Numbered from the stretch's first letter, positions 20,630 through 31,439 are shown. The stretch: DNA of 64,000 nt from Scleromatobacter sp039920745 (GCA_039920745.1 JBDSDD010000010.1:1-64000); one strand, 5' to 3'. The notes: generated by a model not told the origin, from the sequence alone. Made by a program: numbers and translations.

Positions 20630-22206
20630 GAAGTCTCCGGGGTTCGTGCGGCGGCCGCGCCGGCCCAGTGCGTGGCGCACCAGTGGGCAACGGCTGCGCG
20701 CTCTTCGGCGCTGTAGTGCAGGCCCAGCTTGCTGCGACGCCAGAGGACATCGTCGGCGCTGCGGGCCCATTCGTGGTCGTGCAGGTAGCGCAGTTCGAAT
20801 TCGAACAGGCCCGGCGCGATCTCGGCGCCCGGCGCGTCGACGTCGCCGATCACGCGCTCGATGCGCGCGCCGTAGGCCCGGGCGAGGCGGTGCAGCACGG
20901 CGGCGTCGAACTGCGGATAGCGCAGGCGGACGGCCTGCTCGAAGCGGCCGAAGTCGGTGTCGGGCCGGCGCGCCGGGCCGATCCACTTGTTCAGGTCGCC
21001 GCCGGGCAGGAACGCGCCACGCGTCCAGGCGCCGCGGGCCTTGTCGACCGCCAGCGGCTCCATCAACAGGTCGGCAGCGTCCTCTGCGAGGCGGCGGAAC
21101 GTGGTGATTTTTCCGCCCCACACCGTCAGCAGTGGCGCCTGGTCGGTGTCGAGCTCGAGCGCGTAGTCGCGCGTGACGGCCGACGGGTCGCCCGACTCGT
21201 CGTCCAGCAGTGGCCGCACGCCGGAGTACGTCCACACGACATCGCTGGCCGTGATGGCTTTGGCGAAGTAGCGGCTCGCCTGCTCGCACAGGTAGGCGAT
21301 CTCCGACTCGTCGATCCTGGCGGTGCCGATCGCGCCGTGGTGCTCGACGTCGGTGGTGCCGATCAACGTGAAGTCGTGCTCGTAGGGAATTGCGAAGATG
21401 ATGCGCTTGTCGGGGTTCTGGAAGAGGTACGCATGCCCGTGGTCGAACAGCCGGGGCACGACGATGTGGCTGCCCTTGACCAGGCGCAACGCCTTGGGGT
21501 GGCTCTGGTGCGCATGCTCGGCCAGGAACTGCGCCGCCCACGGTCCGGCCGCGTTCACGAGGGCGCGCGCCTTCAGCGTGTGGAAAGCGCCCTCCGGGCT
21601 GTCCAGCGTCACCTGCCAGCCGTCGGCCGAGCGCTGCGCGTCGCGGCAGCGCCAGCGCGTCAGCACGGTGGCACCGCGCTCCATCGCGTCGATCGCGTTG
21701 AGGGCCACGAGGCGCGCGTCGTCGACCCAGCCGTCCGAATAGACGAAGCCCTTGGTGAAGCGCGGCTGCAGCGGGGCGCCGGCCTGGTGGCGGCGCAGGT
21801 CGACGGTGCGCGAGCCGGGCAGCACCTCGCGCCGGGCGAGGTGGTCGTACAGGAACAGGCCGATGCGGATCATCCACACCGGACGCATGGACGGATCGTG
21901 CGGCATCACGAAGCGCAGCGGCCACATGATGTGCGGGGCACTGCGCAGCAGCACCTCGCGTTCGGCCAGCGCCTTGCGCACCAGCGAGAACTCGTTGTAC
22001 TCGAGGTAGCGCAGGCCGCCGTGGATCAGCTTGGTGCTCGACGACGACGTCGCCTGGGCCAGGTCGTCCTTCTCGCACAGCACCACCTTGAGGCCGCGGC
22101 CCGCGAGGTCGCGCGCGATGCCGGCGCCGTTGATGCCGCCGCCCACGACGAGGACGTCGCAGGATGTCGGAATCGCGCTCGATGTCGGGCGCCCGGAGGG
22201 AGGCAT
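20620..22206 (-). CDS. glpD: Glycerol-3-phosphate dehydrogenase (aerobic, FAD-dependent)
   Basis: The 528-residue membrane-associated flavoprotein oxidises glycerol-3-phosphate to dihydroxyacetone phosphate and feeds electrons to quinone. The FAD Rossmann motif VLVVGGGINGAGIARDLAGRG lies at about 19-38. TSSSSTKLIHGGLRYLE and IGTTDVEHHG are family motifs, and the C-terminal DAO-C domain ends the protein. The ATG at 22206 gives MPPSGRPTSS; no good ribosome binding site is seen and the frame is open further upstream, so the start has some doubt. It heads the minus-strand glycerol operon and diverges from glpR. Confidence 0.95.
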
Positions 22207-22230
22207 GGCTTGCACGTTGCTTTCTTGTCG

Positions 22231-22244
22231 CTGACTTCTGTCAG
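22231..22244 (-). other. Hairpin in the glpD leader
   Basis: A perfect CTGAC-TTCT-GTCAG inverted repeat lies 25 bases upstream of the glpD start. It could be an RNA stem in the leader or a regulator site; it does not resemble the TTCG-type repeats next to it. Confidence 0.35.
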
Positions 22245-22254
22245 CGTTGTCTCG

Positions 22255-22343
22255 TTCGATTGGCAGCGATTCTGTTCGTTTCGTTTTCGTTTTTGGGGAA
22301 GGAAAACCCTCGCTTGGATTCGCATGTGATCGTTTAGATTCGC
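22255..22343. promoter_or_regulatory. Candidate GlpR operators in the glpD-glpR divergent region
   Basis: Two kinds of repeats are visible. A run of TTCG units (TTCG at 22255, 22275, TTTCG at 22279, TTTTCG at 22284) resembles the CGAAA/TTTCG half-sites bound by DeoR-family GlpR proteins. Near the glpR start, GATTCGC occurs twice, at 22317 and 22337, exactly 20 bp (two helical turns) apart. Together they suggest dual control of glpD and of glpR itself. The assignment is inferred from family knowledge. Confidence 0.5.
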
Positions 22344-22348
22344 TCGCC

Positions 22349-23121
22349 ATGAACCCCTCTCCGCGCCAACTCGAGCTGATCGAGGAAGTCCGCCGTCTGC
22401 AGAACGTCACTGTCGAGGCGCTCGCGGAGCGCTTCGGCGTCACGCTGCAGACGGTGCGGCGCGACATCCGGCAGTTGAACGACGCGGGCCTGCTCACCCG
22501 TTTCCACGGTGGCGTGCGCATGCCCGGCTCGACCACCGAGAACATCGAATACCGCAAGCGCCAGCAGCTCAACGCGCAGGCCAAGCGGCGCATCGCCGAG
22601 CAGGTCGCGCGGCGCGTGCCGAACGGCTCGTCGCTGCTGATCAACATCGGCACCACCACCGAGGCGATTGCGCGTGCGCTGCTGCGCCACAAGGGCCTGC
22701 GCGTGATCACCAACAACCTCAACGTGGCGGCGATCCTGTCCGACAACGCGGACTGCGAGGTCATCGTGGCCGGCGGCGTGGTGCGCGCCAAGGATCGCGG
22801 CATCATCGGCGAGGTGACCGTCGACTTCATCGAACAGTTCAAGGTGGACATCGGCCTGATCGGCATCTCGGGCATCGAGTCCGACGGCACGCTGCGCGAC
22901 TTCGACTACCGCGAGGTGAAGGTCGCGCGCGCCATCCTGGCGCACTCGCGCGAAGTCTGGGTGGCCACCGACCACAGCAAGTTCAACCGGCCCGCGATGG
23001 TGGAGATGGCGCGCTTCGACCAGGTCGAGATGCTGTTCACCGACGGCCTGCCGCCCGATCCGTTCCCGGCGTTGTTGTCCCAAGCGGGCGTGACGCTGGT
23101 CAATTGCAACGAAGAACAAGA

Positions 23122-23125
<4 letters not shown>
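22349..23125 (+). CDS. glpR: DeoR-family glycerol-3-phosphate regulon repressor
   Basis: The 258-residue regulator has the DeoR-type N-terminal winged helix (RQLELIEEVRRLQNVTVEALAERFGVTLQTVRRDIRQLNDAGLL, residues 6-48) and a DeoRC sugar-phosphate sensor domain with LINIGTTTEAIARAL and the typical DFDYREVKVARAI. GlpR represses glp genes and is released by glycerol-3-phosphate. The ATG at 22349 is preferred; upstream in-frame sequence is the promoter region. The TGA overlaps the glpK ATG, so repressor and kinase are translated together. Confidence 0.93.
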
Positions 23126-24630
<1,505 letters not shown>

Positions 24631-24706
24631 CCTCACGGTGGACAATGGCGGCATCCGGCGCGGCACCCCAGAGGCCCGCGTCGTTTTTCACTCCTGAGGA
24701 ACCGCC

Positions 24707-25216
24707 ATGACCAGCCCGATGTACACCTACTCCGTCCCCGTCTTCAAGCAGTTGCTGACGGCCATGAAGACGATCCTGGCGACGACCGCCGCCGACGTGG
24801 CCGCCAAGTCCATGAATGCCGACGCGTTCCTGCAGGCCCGGTTGTTCCCCGACATGTTCCCGCTGGTCAAGCAGGTGCAGATCGCCTGCGACTTCGCGCG
24901 CGGCATCTCGGCGCGCCTGGCCGGCGTCGACGTTCCGGCGCACGAAAGCAACGAAGCGAGCTTCGCCGATCTGGACGCGCTGCTGAAGATGACCCTGTCC
25001 TTCCTCGACGGCCTGGACGCTGCGAAATTCGAAGGCGCCGAGTCGCGCGACATCGTGCTGCGCCCCGGCACGCCCAAGGAACGCAAGCTCGATGGCCAGG
25101 CCTACCTGTCGGCCTACGGCCTGCCGCAGTTCTTCTTCCACGCGACGACGACGTACGCGATCCTGCGCCACAACGGCGTGGCGATCGGCAAGAAGGACTA
25201 CATGGGCGCGTACTGA
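24707..25216 (+). CDS. DUF1993 family protein
   Basis: A 169-residue protein matching the DUF1993 pattern: MYTYSVPVFKQLLTAMKTILA at the start, RLFPDMFPLVKQVQIACDFARG, and the C-terminal LPQFFFHATTTYAILRHNGVAIGKKDYMG with a conserved His. The family is related in fold to DinB-like four-helix proteins and its function is unknown. GAGGA at 24696-24700 lies six bases before the ATG. It stands alone between glpK and the chemotaxis pair. Confidence 0.88.
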   Translation: MTSPMYTYSVPVFKQLLTAMKTILATTAADVAAKSMNADAFLQARLFPDMFPLVKQVQIACDFARGISARLAGVDVPAHESNEASFADLDALLKMTLSFLDGLDAAKFEGAESRDIVLRPGTPKERKLDGQAYLSAYGLPQFFFHATTTYAILRHNGVAIGKKDYMGAY

Positions 25217-25541
25217 CGCACCGCATCCGGGGGCCGCTCACGCCCCTGTCTTGACGCCTGCGCGTCACGCTGCCGCGGGGACACGCGGCAGCTGGGGCGC
25301 CAAGACGCGCAGCATCGCCAGCGCAGCACACTGCCGACCCTGCGGCAGTCGAATCCCGGGCTCCACGTCGTGAGACGTGAGGTTGCCCGGCCGCCCGCCC
25401 GGCGCAGCGGGTCGCCCGCCGGGGCCGCCTGAGGCGCTCCAGGACTGCAGGCATCCAAAGTACTTTCATTTTTTTTGTTTGCTGCCGAAATCAGGTTGCA
25501 GCCACTCACCGGGTCGCCCTTCGGCACCACCCGTCACGTCC
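25217..25541. other. 325-bp gene-free region upstream of cheW
   Basis: No convincing gene is seen. The first two thirds are GC-rich with inverted segments (CCCGGCCGCCCGCCCGG near 25386-25402 and GCCGGGGCCGCC near 25416) that look like a partial relative of the REP-like repeats. Then composition changes sharply: a run of eight T (25469-25476) and GCCGAAAT (25484-25491). The latter recalls the -10 of flagellar sigma-28 promoters (GCCGATAA), but no TAAA -35 box is found 15 bases upstream, so the promoter for cheW-mcp remains unidentified. Confidence 0.5.
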
Positions 25542-26099
25542 ATGACCACCCTCATCGCCCCCGCAGACCCCGTTTTGGTGCACGCAGCGCCTCAGGCTCC
25601 AACGCCGCACGCGCCCGCGGTCGCACGAATGGCCACCCCGGGCGAATACCTCACGTTCCGCCTCGGCGGTGAGGAATATGGCGTGGCGCTCGGCAGCATC
25701 CAGGAGATCCGCGGCTACCAGCAACCGACGCGACTCGCCGGAGCGCCGGACGAGATCTGCGGCGTGCTGAACCTGCGCGGCGTGATCGTGCCGGTCATCG
25801 ACCTGCGCGTGCGCTTCGGCCTCGAGCCGCGCTTCGACGCCTCCACGGTCACGGTCGTGGTCAACGTGCGAGACAGCACCGTCGGCGTCGTGGTCGACGC
25901 GGTCTCGGATGCCATCGGCCTGACGAGCCAGCACATCAAGCCGTCGCCCGCGCTCGGCGCCGTCGCCGGCGTGGAACACATCACCGGCATCGCCGTCATC
26001 GAACGCGACGGTGCGTCACGCCTGTTCATCCTGCTCGACATCGAGCACCTGGTCTCGGACGCCACGCTGCAAGCCGAGTTCAACACCCCTTCGGCCTGA
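25542..26099 (+). CDS. cheW: Chemotaxis coupling protein CheW
   Basis: A 185-residue CheW with an N-terminal Ala/Pro extension of about 30 residues before the domain. The domain begins GEYLTFRLGGEEYGVALGSIQEIRG, then LAGAPDEICGVLNLRGVIVPVIDLRVRFGL and the second beta-barrel lobe DSTVGVVVDAVSDAIGL. CheW bridges receptors and the CheA kinase. A second in-frame ATG at 25629 would remove the extension. It is 44 bp upstream of a chemoreceptor gene, so the pair probably forms one transcription unit; the rest of the chemotaxis set is outside the window. Confidence 0.93.
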   Translation: MTTLIAPADPVLVHAAPQAPTPHAPAVARMATPGEYLTFRLGGEEYGVALGSIQEIRGYQQPTRLAGAPDEICGVLNLRGVIVPVIDLRVRFGLEPRFDASTVTVVVNVRDSTVGVVVDAVSDAIGLTSQHIKPSPALGAVAGVEHITGIAVIERDGASRLFILLDIEHLVSDATLQAEFNTPSA

Positions 26100-26143
26100 C
26101 GCCGGAGCCCACTCGACTCACTCGTCTTCCCACAGGAACCATC

Positions 26144-27904
26144 ATGAACATCCTCACTCGCCTCAAGATCGGCCAACGCCTGCTCGCAGGTTTCGCAAGC
26201 GTTCTGGTGCTGGCGATCCTCGTCGGCGCGTTCTCGATCAGCCGCCTGGCGCAGGTCAACGCCAACACCACCGACCTGGCGACGAACTGGCTGCCGGCAA
26301 CCCGCCTGTTGGGCGACTTCAAGTCCGATGTCAGCACCTTGCGCCGCGCAGAAGCCTCCACCATCCTGTCGGGCAAGCCCGACGCGGTGGCCGCCCAGGC
26401 CCGCCGCGTCGTCGACGTCAAGGCGAAGGCGAGTGAAACCTGGAAGGGCTACCTGGCCACTGTGGAGACGCCTGAAGAGCGCACGATCGTCACCGAGATC
26501 GAGACCGCGCGCGACCGCTACTTCGTCGCGCTCGACAAGTCACTGGCGCTCGACTTCACGGCGGACGGCGCGCACGAGAAAGCCGTCGCCCAGTTCGAGG
26601 GCGAATCCAAGGCTTCCTTCGACGCCCTCGCCGCCGCCATCAGCCGCGACGTCGATTTCCAGTCCAAGGGCGCCGACGCCGCCTACAAGCAATCGCAGGA
26701 CACCTATTCGAGCGCGCGCCTGGCCGTCGTCGGCCTGCTTGCCACGGCGGTGCTGGTGGGTGCGCTGCTGGCCTTCGGCATCACGCGCTCGATCGTGCGT
26801 CCGCTGGCGAACGCGGTGAAGGTGGCCGAGGCCGTGGCCGAAGGCAACCTGACCTCCGTCGTCGTGGCCCAGGGCACCGATGAAGTCAGCCAGTTGCTGC
26901 GCGCCTTGCAGCGCATGAACGGCAGCCTGGTGGACATCGTCTCGCGCGTGCGCAACAGCTCGGACTCGATCGCGACCGGCTCCAGCCAGATCGCGGTGGG
27001 CAATGCCGACCTGAGCCAGCGCACCGAAGAACAGGCGAGCAACCTGCAGCAGACGGCCGCCTCGATGGAAGAGCTCACCGCCACCGTCAAGCAGAACGCC
27101 GACACCGCACGTGCCGCCACCCAGATCGCCAGCAGCGCGACGGCCGCCGCCGCCGAAGGCGGGCGCGTGGTTGGCCAGGTGGTGTCGACGATGGAGCAGA
27201 TCACGCAGTCCTCGCGCAAGATCGTCGACATCATCGGCGTGATCGACGGTATCGCGTTCCAGACCAATATCCTGGCGCTGAACGCCGCCGTCGAAGCGGC
27301 GCGCGCGGGCGAGCAGGGGCGCGGCTTCGCGGTCGTGGCCTCCGAAGTGCGCAGCCTGGCCCAGCGCTCGGCGGAAGCGGCCAAGGAGATCAAGTCGCTG
27401 ATCGGCACCAGCGTCGAGAAGGTGGAAAGCGGCTCGCAGCTCGTCGACGAAGCCGGCAAGTCGATGGCCAACATCGTCACGCAGGTCACCCGCGTCAACG
27501 ATCTGATCGGCGAGATCAGCTCCGCCAGCATGGAACAGAGCACGGGCATCGGCCAGATCGGCGATGCGGTCAACCAGCTCGACCAGGTCACGCAGCAGAA
27601 CGCCGCGCTGGTGGAAGAAAGCGCCGCCGCCGCAGAGAGCCTCAAGGTACAGGCGGCCCAGCTGGCTGAGGTGGTCTCGGTCTTCAAGCTCAGCGAGAAC
27701 CATCACGGCGACCCGGCACCCGCACCCGCACCCGCACCCGCGGCCAGGTTCCAGGCCCCCAAGGCTGCGCACGCACCGAGTCGCCACGTGGCGCCGGCCA
27801 AGGCCAGGACGCCGCTGGCGCGCAACGGTGCGAAGCCCGCGCCGGCTGCGCGCGAAGCGCAGACGGTTGCCGCGGCCTCCAGCGCCGACTGGGAATCCTT
27901 CTGA
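26144..27904 (+). CDS. Methyl-accepting chemotaxis protein with C-terminal CheR-tether pentapeptide
   Basis: A 586-residue transmembrane receptor. TM1 is near residues 13-35, a four-helix periplasmic sensor domain runs to about 190, TM2 covers about 193-215 (LAVVGLLATAVLVGALLAFGI), followed by HAMP (RPLANAVKVAEAVAEGN) and the signalling domain with the conserved hairpin tip IDGIAFQTNILALNAAVEAARAGEQGRGFAVVA. The tail has a Pro-Ala run coded by GCACCC hexamers and ends DWESF, like the NWETF pentapeptide that tethers CheR and CheB in E. coli Tar/Tsr. AGGA precedes the ATG by six bases. The ligand is not predictable. Confidence 0.93.
   Translation: MNILTRLKIGQRLLAGFASVLVLAILVGAFSISRLAQVNANTTDLATNWLPATRLLGDFKSDVSTLRRAEASTILSGKPDAVAAQARRVVDVKAKASETWKGYLATVETPEERTIVTEIETARDRYFVALDKSLALDFTADGAHEKAVAQFEGESKASFDALAAAISRDVDFQSKGADAAYKQSQDTYSSARLAVVGLLATAVLVGALLAFGITRSIVRPLANAVKVAEAVAEGNLTSVVVAQGTDEVSQLLRALQRMNGSLVDIVSRVRNSSDSIATGSSQIAVGNADLSQRTEEQASNLQQTAASMEELTATVKQNADTARAATQIASSATAAAAEGGRVVGQVVSTMEQITQSSRKIVDIIGVIDGIAFQTNILALNAAVEAARAGEQGRGFAVVASEVRSLAQRSAEAAKEIKSLIGTSVEKVESGSQLVDEAGKSMANIVTQVTRVNDLIGEISSASMEQSTGIGQIGDAVNQLDQVTQQNAALVEESAAAAESLKVQAAQLAEVVSVFKLSENHHGDPAPAPAPAPAARFQAPKAAHAPSRHVAPAKARTPLARNGAKPAPAAREAQTVAAASSADWESF
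27717..27740 (+). repeat. GCACCC hexamer tandem repeat in the receptor tail
   Basis: About four perfect copies of GCACCC encode alternating Pro-Ala in the flexible linker before the CheR-tether pentapeptide. Copy number could vary by slippage without a frameshift, changing the tether length. Confidence 0.7.
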
Positions 27905-27936
27905 GATGTCGTCCGCAAGCCCCGTCGATGACTGCG

Positions 27937-28695
27937 TCACGGCGGCAAGCAGGACGACGCGGGCGCGACAGTGGGCGCCACCAGGCCGCGCAAGCGCTGG
28001 TGCGCCTCGCCGTCCCACGCGACCGGCAGCTGGTTGCGCGCCTGCACGTAGTGATGCGTGAACACATCTAGCGTCGCGTCCAGTGTGCGCGCCGCGCGCG
28101 CGTCGCCCGCGAGGTCCAGGCACAGCGCGGCCACCTCGCTGGTGCAGAAGTGATCGTCGCGGCGCGAGCGGCGCAGGACGTACTGCGACACCTGCTCGGG
28201 CTGCAGGCTCAGCACCGGGAAGCGATCCAGGTACGGGCTCTTGCGGAACATCTTGCGCGCCTCGTTCCACGTGGCGTCCAGCAAGATGAACAGCGGATGC
28301 CGGCCGCCGTCGGGCACGCTCTCGACCGCGCGCACCACCCGATCCGGCACCGCGTACTCACCCGGAAACACGACCACAGGCCGCCACTGCGGATCGCCCA
28401 GCAGCGCCAGCAACGCGGGATCGACCTCGGTACGGGCCCAGCCGAACGCGAAGGTGTCGGGCACGACGTCGGCGATCAGCCAGCCGGTGTTGGTCGGCTT
28501 GAGCGGCTCGATGTCGGCCATCAGCAGGCAAACGCCCGCGCGGGTGGGCACGCTCACGCGCACCGCGCACATGCAATGAGTGGGCACCAGGCGGCAGCCC
28601 TCGCAGCGCGCGCGCCTGGGCCCGCCGCGTGCCAGGAAGGGCTTGGCACTGCGCGCGAGACGCGCGGCGCGCAGCAGGGAGACGGCGTGGGTCAT
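27937..28695 (-). CDS. tapT: DTW-domain tRNA-uridine aminocarboxypropyltransferase
   Basis: A 252-residue DTW-domain protein. The diagnostic motif LLDATWNEARKM (about 136-147) and the N-terminal Cys cluster CEGCRLVPTHCMCAV (about 31-45), probably zinc-binding, are both present. E. coli TapT (YfiP) of this family transfers the 3-amino-3-carboxypropyl group of SAM to uridine 47 of tRNA, forming acp3U. It is transcribed toward the receptor gene, with the two stops 33 bases apart. TapT is favoured over the related TuaA/Tsr3 groups by length and the Cys cluster. Confidence 0.85.
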   Translation of the reverse strand: MTHAVSLLRAARLARSAKPFLARGGPRRARCEGCRLVPTHCMCAVRVSVPTRAGVCLLMADIEPLKPTNTGWLIADVVPDTFAFGWARTEVDPALLALLGDPQWRPVVVFPGEYAVPDRVVRAVESVPDGGRHPLFILLDATWNEARKMFRKSPYLDRFPVLSLQPEQVSQYVLRRSRRDDHFCTSEVAALCLDLAGDARAARTLDATLDVFTHHYVQARNQLPVAWDGEAHQRLRGLVAPTVAPASSCLPP

Positions 28696-28823
28696 TCGTT
28701 ATTCTCTCGCGTGTCCGCTCGACACGACCTGCTGCCGGCACGCAAACGCGAAACATCGCGGAAACGCTCAGTTACCGATCGTCTTGTCCCGCGAATCATG
28801 CGTTCGTGCGTTAGATCACCAAG

Positions 28824-28843
28824 GCGACGCGAATCGGCGTCGC
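28824..28843 (+). other. Hairpin in the leader of the crystallin gene
   Basis: A perfect 7-bp stem GCGACGC / GCGTCGC with loop GAATCG lies 26 bases before the start codon of the crystallin-like gene, just upstream of its AGGAG. It may affect translation or mRNA stability; no ligand-type riboswitch pattern is seen. Confidence 0.4.
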
Positions 28844-28869
28844 TGCCCTCGGATCAGTCCAGGAGACCC

Positions 28870-29967
28870 ATGACTTCCATCCTCCCCCGTGCGCTCGCAC
28901 TGGCCGCGCTCGTCGCCGCCGGCCACGCGTCAGCCACCATCACGCTGTTCGGCCACGACGGCTTCCACGGCGCGCGCGTCACGCTGGCAGAGCCCGCGCC
29001 CGACTTCCGCGAGTTCAACTTCAACGACCGCGCCTCCTCGGTGATCGTCGAGGGAGAGCCCTGGGAGGTCTGCCAGGACGTGGGCTTCCGCAATCGCTGC
29101 GCGATCCTCGTGCCGGGCAGCTACCCCGACCTCGCCGCCATCGGACTGGGCGACCAGTTGTCGTCCGCGCGTCCGGCGCGCCGCGAACCGCCGCCGCCCC
29201 CGCCGCCCCCGCCGCAGCCCGAGCCGCCGCAGAACGGCGACATCGTGTTCTTCGAGCACCCCGGCTTCCACGGCCGCAGCCTGGGCACGTCCGGCGAGAT
29301 CGACAACCTGACCCAGTACGGCTTCAACGACCGCGCGACATCGGTGATGGTGCTCGAAGGTCGCTGGGAGGTCTGCGAACACGCTGGTTTCGAAGGTCGC
29401 TGCATGATCCTGCGCCCGGGCCAGTACCCCGACCTGCGCGCGATGGGCATGAACGACATGATCTCGTCGGTGCGCCGCGTCCACCACGAAGCCCGCTTCG
29501 AGGACAACCGCTACGCGCCGCCGCCGCAGCCGGTCTATGACTGGCGCCGTCGCCCGCAGGAGTTCGTCGAGGCGGTGCCGGTCGAGTCGGTGCACGTCGT
29601 CTACGCCGCACCGCAGATGCAGCAACAGTGCTGGGTCGAGCAGTCGGCCGCACCGGCCAACGCGCGCACCGGCGGCGCGCTGGTGGGTGGCCTGATCGGC
29701 GGCATCCTGGGCCACCAGATCGGCGACGGCAATCGCCACGGCACGACCGTCGGCGGTGCCGTGGTCGGCGCGGTCGTGGGCTCGCAGATCGCCCGCGGCG
29801 CCGAGCAGCCGCAGGACGTGACGCGCTGCAACAGCGTGCCCGTCAACCAGGGCGTCGATCACTACGACGTCTCGTACTGGTACCACGGCGTGCGCCATCA
29901 CGTGCAGACGACGCAGCCCCCGGGCCCGACGATCGTCGTCAACAGCGACGGCGAGCCGCGGATCTGA
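28870..29967 (+). CDS. Secreted beta/gamma-crystallin protein with glycine-zipper 2TM domain
   Basis: The 365-residue product has a signal peptide (1 to about 22). Two beta/gamma-crystallin domains follow (about 24-101 and 123-203), each with two Greek-key motifs and the Ca2+-binding consensus [N/D][N/D]xx[S/T]S: NDRASS (52-57), GDQLSS (94-99, first ligand Gly), NDRATS (153-158) and NDMISS (195-200). Paired Cys lie in WEVC...RC of each. A run of nine prolines joins the domains. Residues 266-310 form a glycine-zipper membrane-inserting module (GGALVGGLIGGILGHQIGDG) as in 17-kDa surface antigens, and a beta tail ends the protein. AGGAG at 28861 supports the ATG. Likely envelope-associated and Ca2+-responsive. 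Confidence 0.85.
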   Translation: MTSILPRALALAALVAAGHASATITLFGHDGFHGARVTLAEPAPDFREFNFNDRASSVIVEGEPWEVCQDVGFRNRCAILVPGSYPDLAAIGLGDQLSSARPARREPPPPPPPPPQPEPPQNGDIVFFEHPGFHGRSLGTSGEIDNLTQYGFNDRATSVMVLEGRWEVCEHAGFEGRCMILRPGQYPDLRAMGMNDMISSVRRVHHEARFEDNRYAPPPQPVYDWRRRPQEFVEAVPVESVHVVYAAPQMQQQCWVEQSAAPANARTGGALVGGLIGGILGHQIGDGNRHGTTVGGAVVGAVVGSQIARGAEQPQDVTRCNSVPVNQGVDHYDVSYWYHGVRHHVQTTQPPGPTIVVNSDGEPRI

Positions 29968-29982
29968 ACGGATCCGCAGTGA

Positions 29983-31164
29983 CTAGCCGAGGTCGCGGGC
30001 GTGCACCCGAGTGCGCCCGCGACCCGCTTCCTTGGCCAGGTACATCGCCTGGTCGGCCCGCTCGATGGCTTGGTGCGTGGACTCGCCAGCACCGTACTCC
30101 GAGGCACCGGCCGAAAAGCTGATCCGCAACCCGGGCAGCACGTGGTCGAACGACATCTGCGCCATCGCCTCGCGCAGCCGGTCGACCAGCACGGCCGCCA
30201 CGCCGGCGCGCACATGCGGCAGCACCACCAGGAACTCCTCGCCGCCCCAGCGACCCGCGAAGTCCGACTCGCGCAGTCCGCCACGCAACACCTCGGCGAA
30301 CTCGCGCAGCACGGCGTCGCCTGCGGCGTGGCCATGGTGGTCGTTGACTGCCTTGAAGTGATCCAGGTCGATCAGCACAACGCTCAATGGCTGGCCGGCG
30401 CGCAGGCAGCGACCGTGCTCGATCCCCAGCACCTCGACGATGTGGCGGCGGTTGCTCAGGCGGGTCAGCTCATCGACCTGCGCCAGCTCGCGGATCGTCG
30501 CCAGCGCCTGCTGCAGTTCCAGCTTGCGTTCGCTCAGGCGCGCGCGCAAGCCGCCCATGCGGATGGACAACACCGACGTGGCCACCAGCAGGATCGCGGC
30601 GAAAGTGAAGTGCAGTGCCTCGATGCGCGCGGGGTACAGCCTGGGCGAGGTCAGGCACATCCAGGTCATCGTGCCCGCCAGCAGCAGCAGCGCGAACACG
30701 CACAGGGCCAGCGCCTGGCGGTTGCGCAGCACGAACATGCCCCAGACGAGGTTGAGCATCATGATGGCGATGACAGCGCCGCGCAGCTCCGGATTGATCG
30801 CGTAGCCGAGGGCCGTGGCGGCGACGCCGAAGGCCGATTGCGACAACGTCAGCGAGGCGTCGCTGCTCAGGCGCTCGCTGATGCCGGTGCGAATGAGCAC
30901 GTAGAACGCGAGGATGCCGGAGATGCTGAACGCCGACCATGCGACGGCGGCCGTGGCGTCCATCAGGCCCAGTTGCACCTCCCAGGCGACGACCAGCGCG
31001 AACAGCACATAGACAAGCACCGCCAGCAGCGTCAGCGTGATCGGCCCGTGGCGCTCCGGCGCATCGCCGAACACCCAGCGCGACCAGACGCCGGCGGCAC
31101 TCGCCCCGCGCCCCGGCGGGCTCCCGGCGTGAGGCGGATCGGGCGGCGTCAAGAGGGTGGACAT
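29983..31164 (-). CDS. Membrane diguanylate cyclase
   Basis: A 393-residue protein with about six hydrophobic helices (residues 43-203) forming a MASE-like sensor, a short coiled coil (SERKLELQQALATIRELAQ), then a GGDEF domain. The active site is an intact GGEEF (307-311), so it should make cyclic di-GMP from two GTP. RESD (298-301), five residues before it, is a complete inhibitory I-site for product feedback. The ATG at 31164 is used; upstream sequence in frame lacks domain character. It is divergent from the small membrane protein at 31440. No known ligand for the sensor. Confidence 0.92.
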   Translation of the reverse strand: MSTLLTPPDPPHAGSPPGRGASAAGVWSRWVFGDAPERHGPITLTLLAVLVYVLFALVVAWEVQLGLMDATAAVAWSAFSISGILAFYVLIRTGISERLSSDASLTLSQSAFGVAATALGYAINPELRGAVIAIMMLNLVWGMFVLRNRQALALCVFALLLLAGTMTWMCLTSPRLYPARIEALHFTFAAILLVATSVLSIRMGGLRARLSERKLELQQALATIRELAQVDELTRLSNRRHIVEVLGIEHGRCLRAGQPLSVVLIDLDHFKAVNDHHGHAAGDAVLREFAEVLRGGLRESDFAGRWGGEEFLVVLPHVRAGVAAVLVDRLREAMAQMSFDHVLPGLRISFSAGASEYGAGESTHQAIERADQAMYLAKEAGRGRTRVHARDLG

Positions 31165-31439
31165 GGGGGGCAGGTTCAGGCCGATTATGCGGGGCTCGCC
31201 CGACGCACCGCTGACGGGAGCAAACCAGCACTCGCTCGTGGGCAGGGTCGCAGCGGGTAGTCGGGGTGCTGGGTTGCTCTGGCTTGCGGGACTTGCCGGG
31301 GCGGCCATGGCATGCCGGCTTGGGATGACCACGGCCGGCATGCAGCGTCAGCCCAGTCGATGGGCACCAACAAAGCAGGAAGCGTTCCGTCGTGCACCAG
31401 CATCCGCGACGGCAAGTTCGGCAGGCTTTACAGTGCCCC

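Noticed and set aside
25484..25491. Sigma-28 flagellar promoter before cheW
   Set aside because: GCCGAAAT resembles the -10 but no TAAA-type -35 lies at the required 15-base distance.
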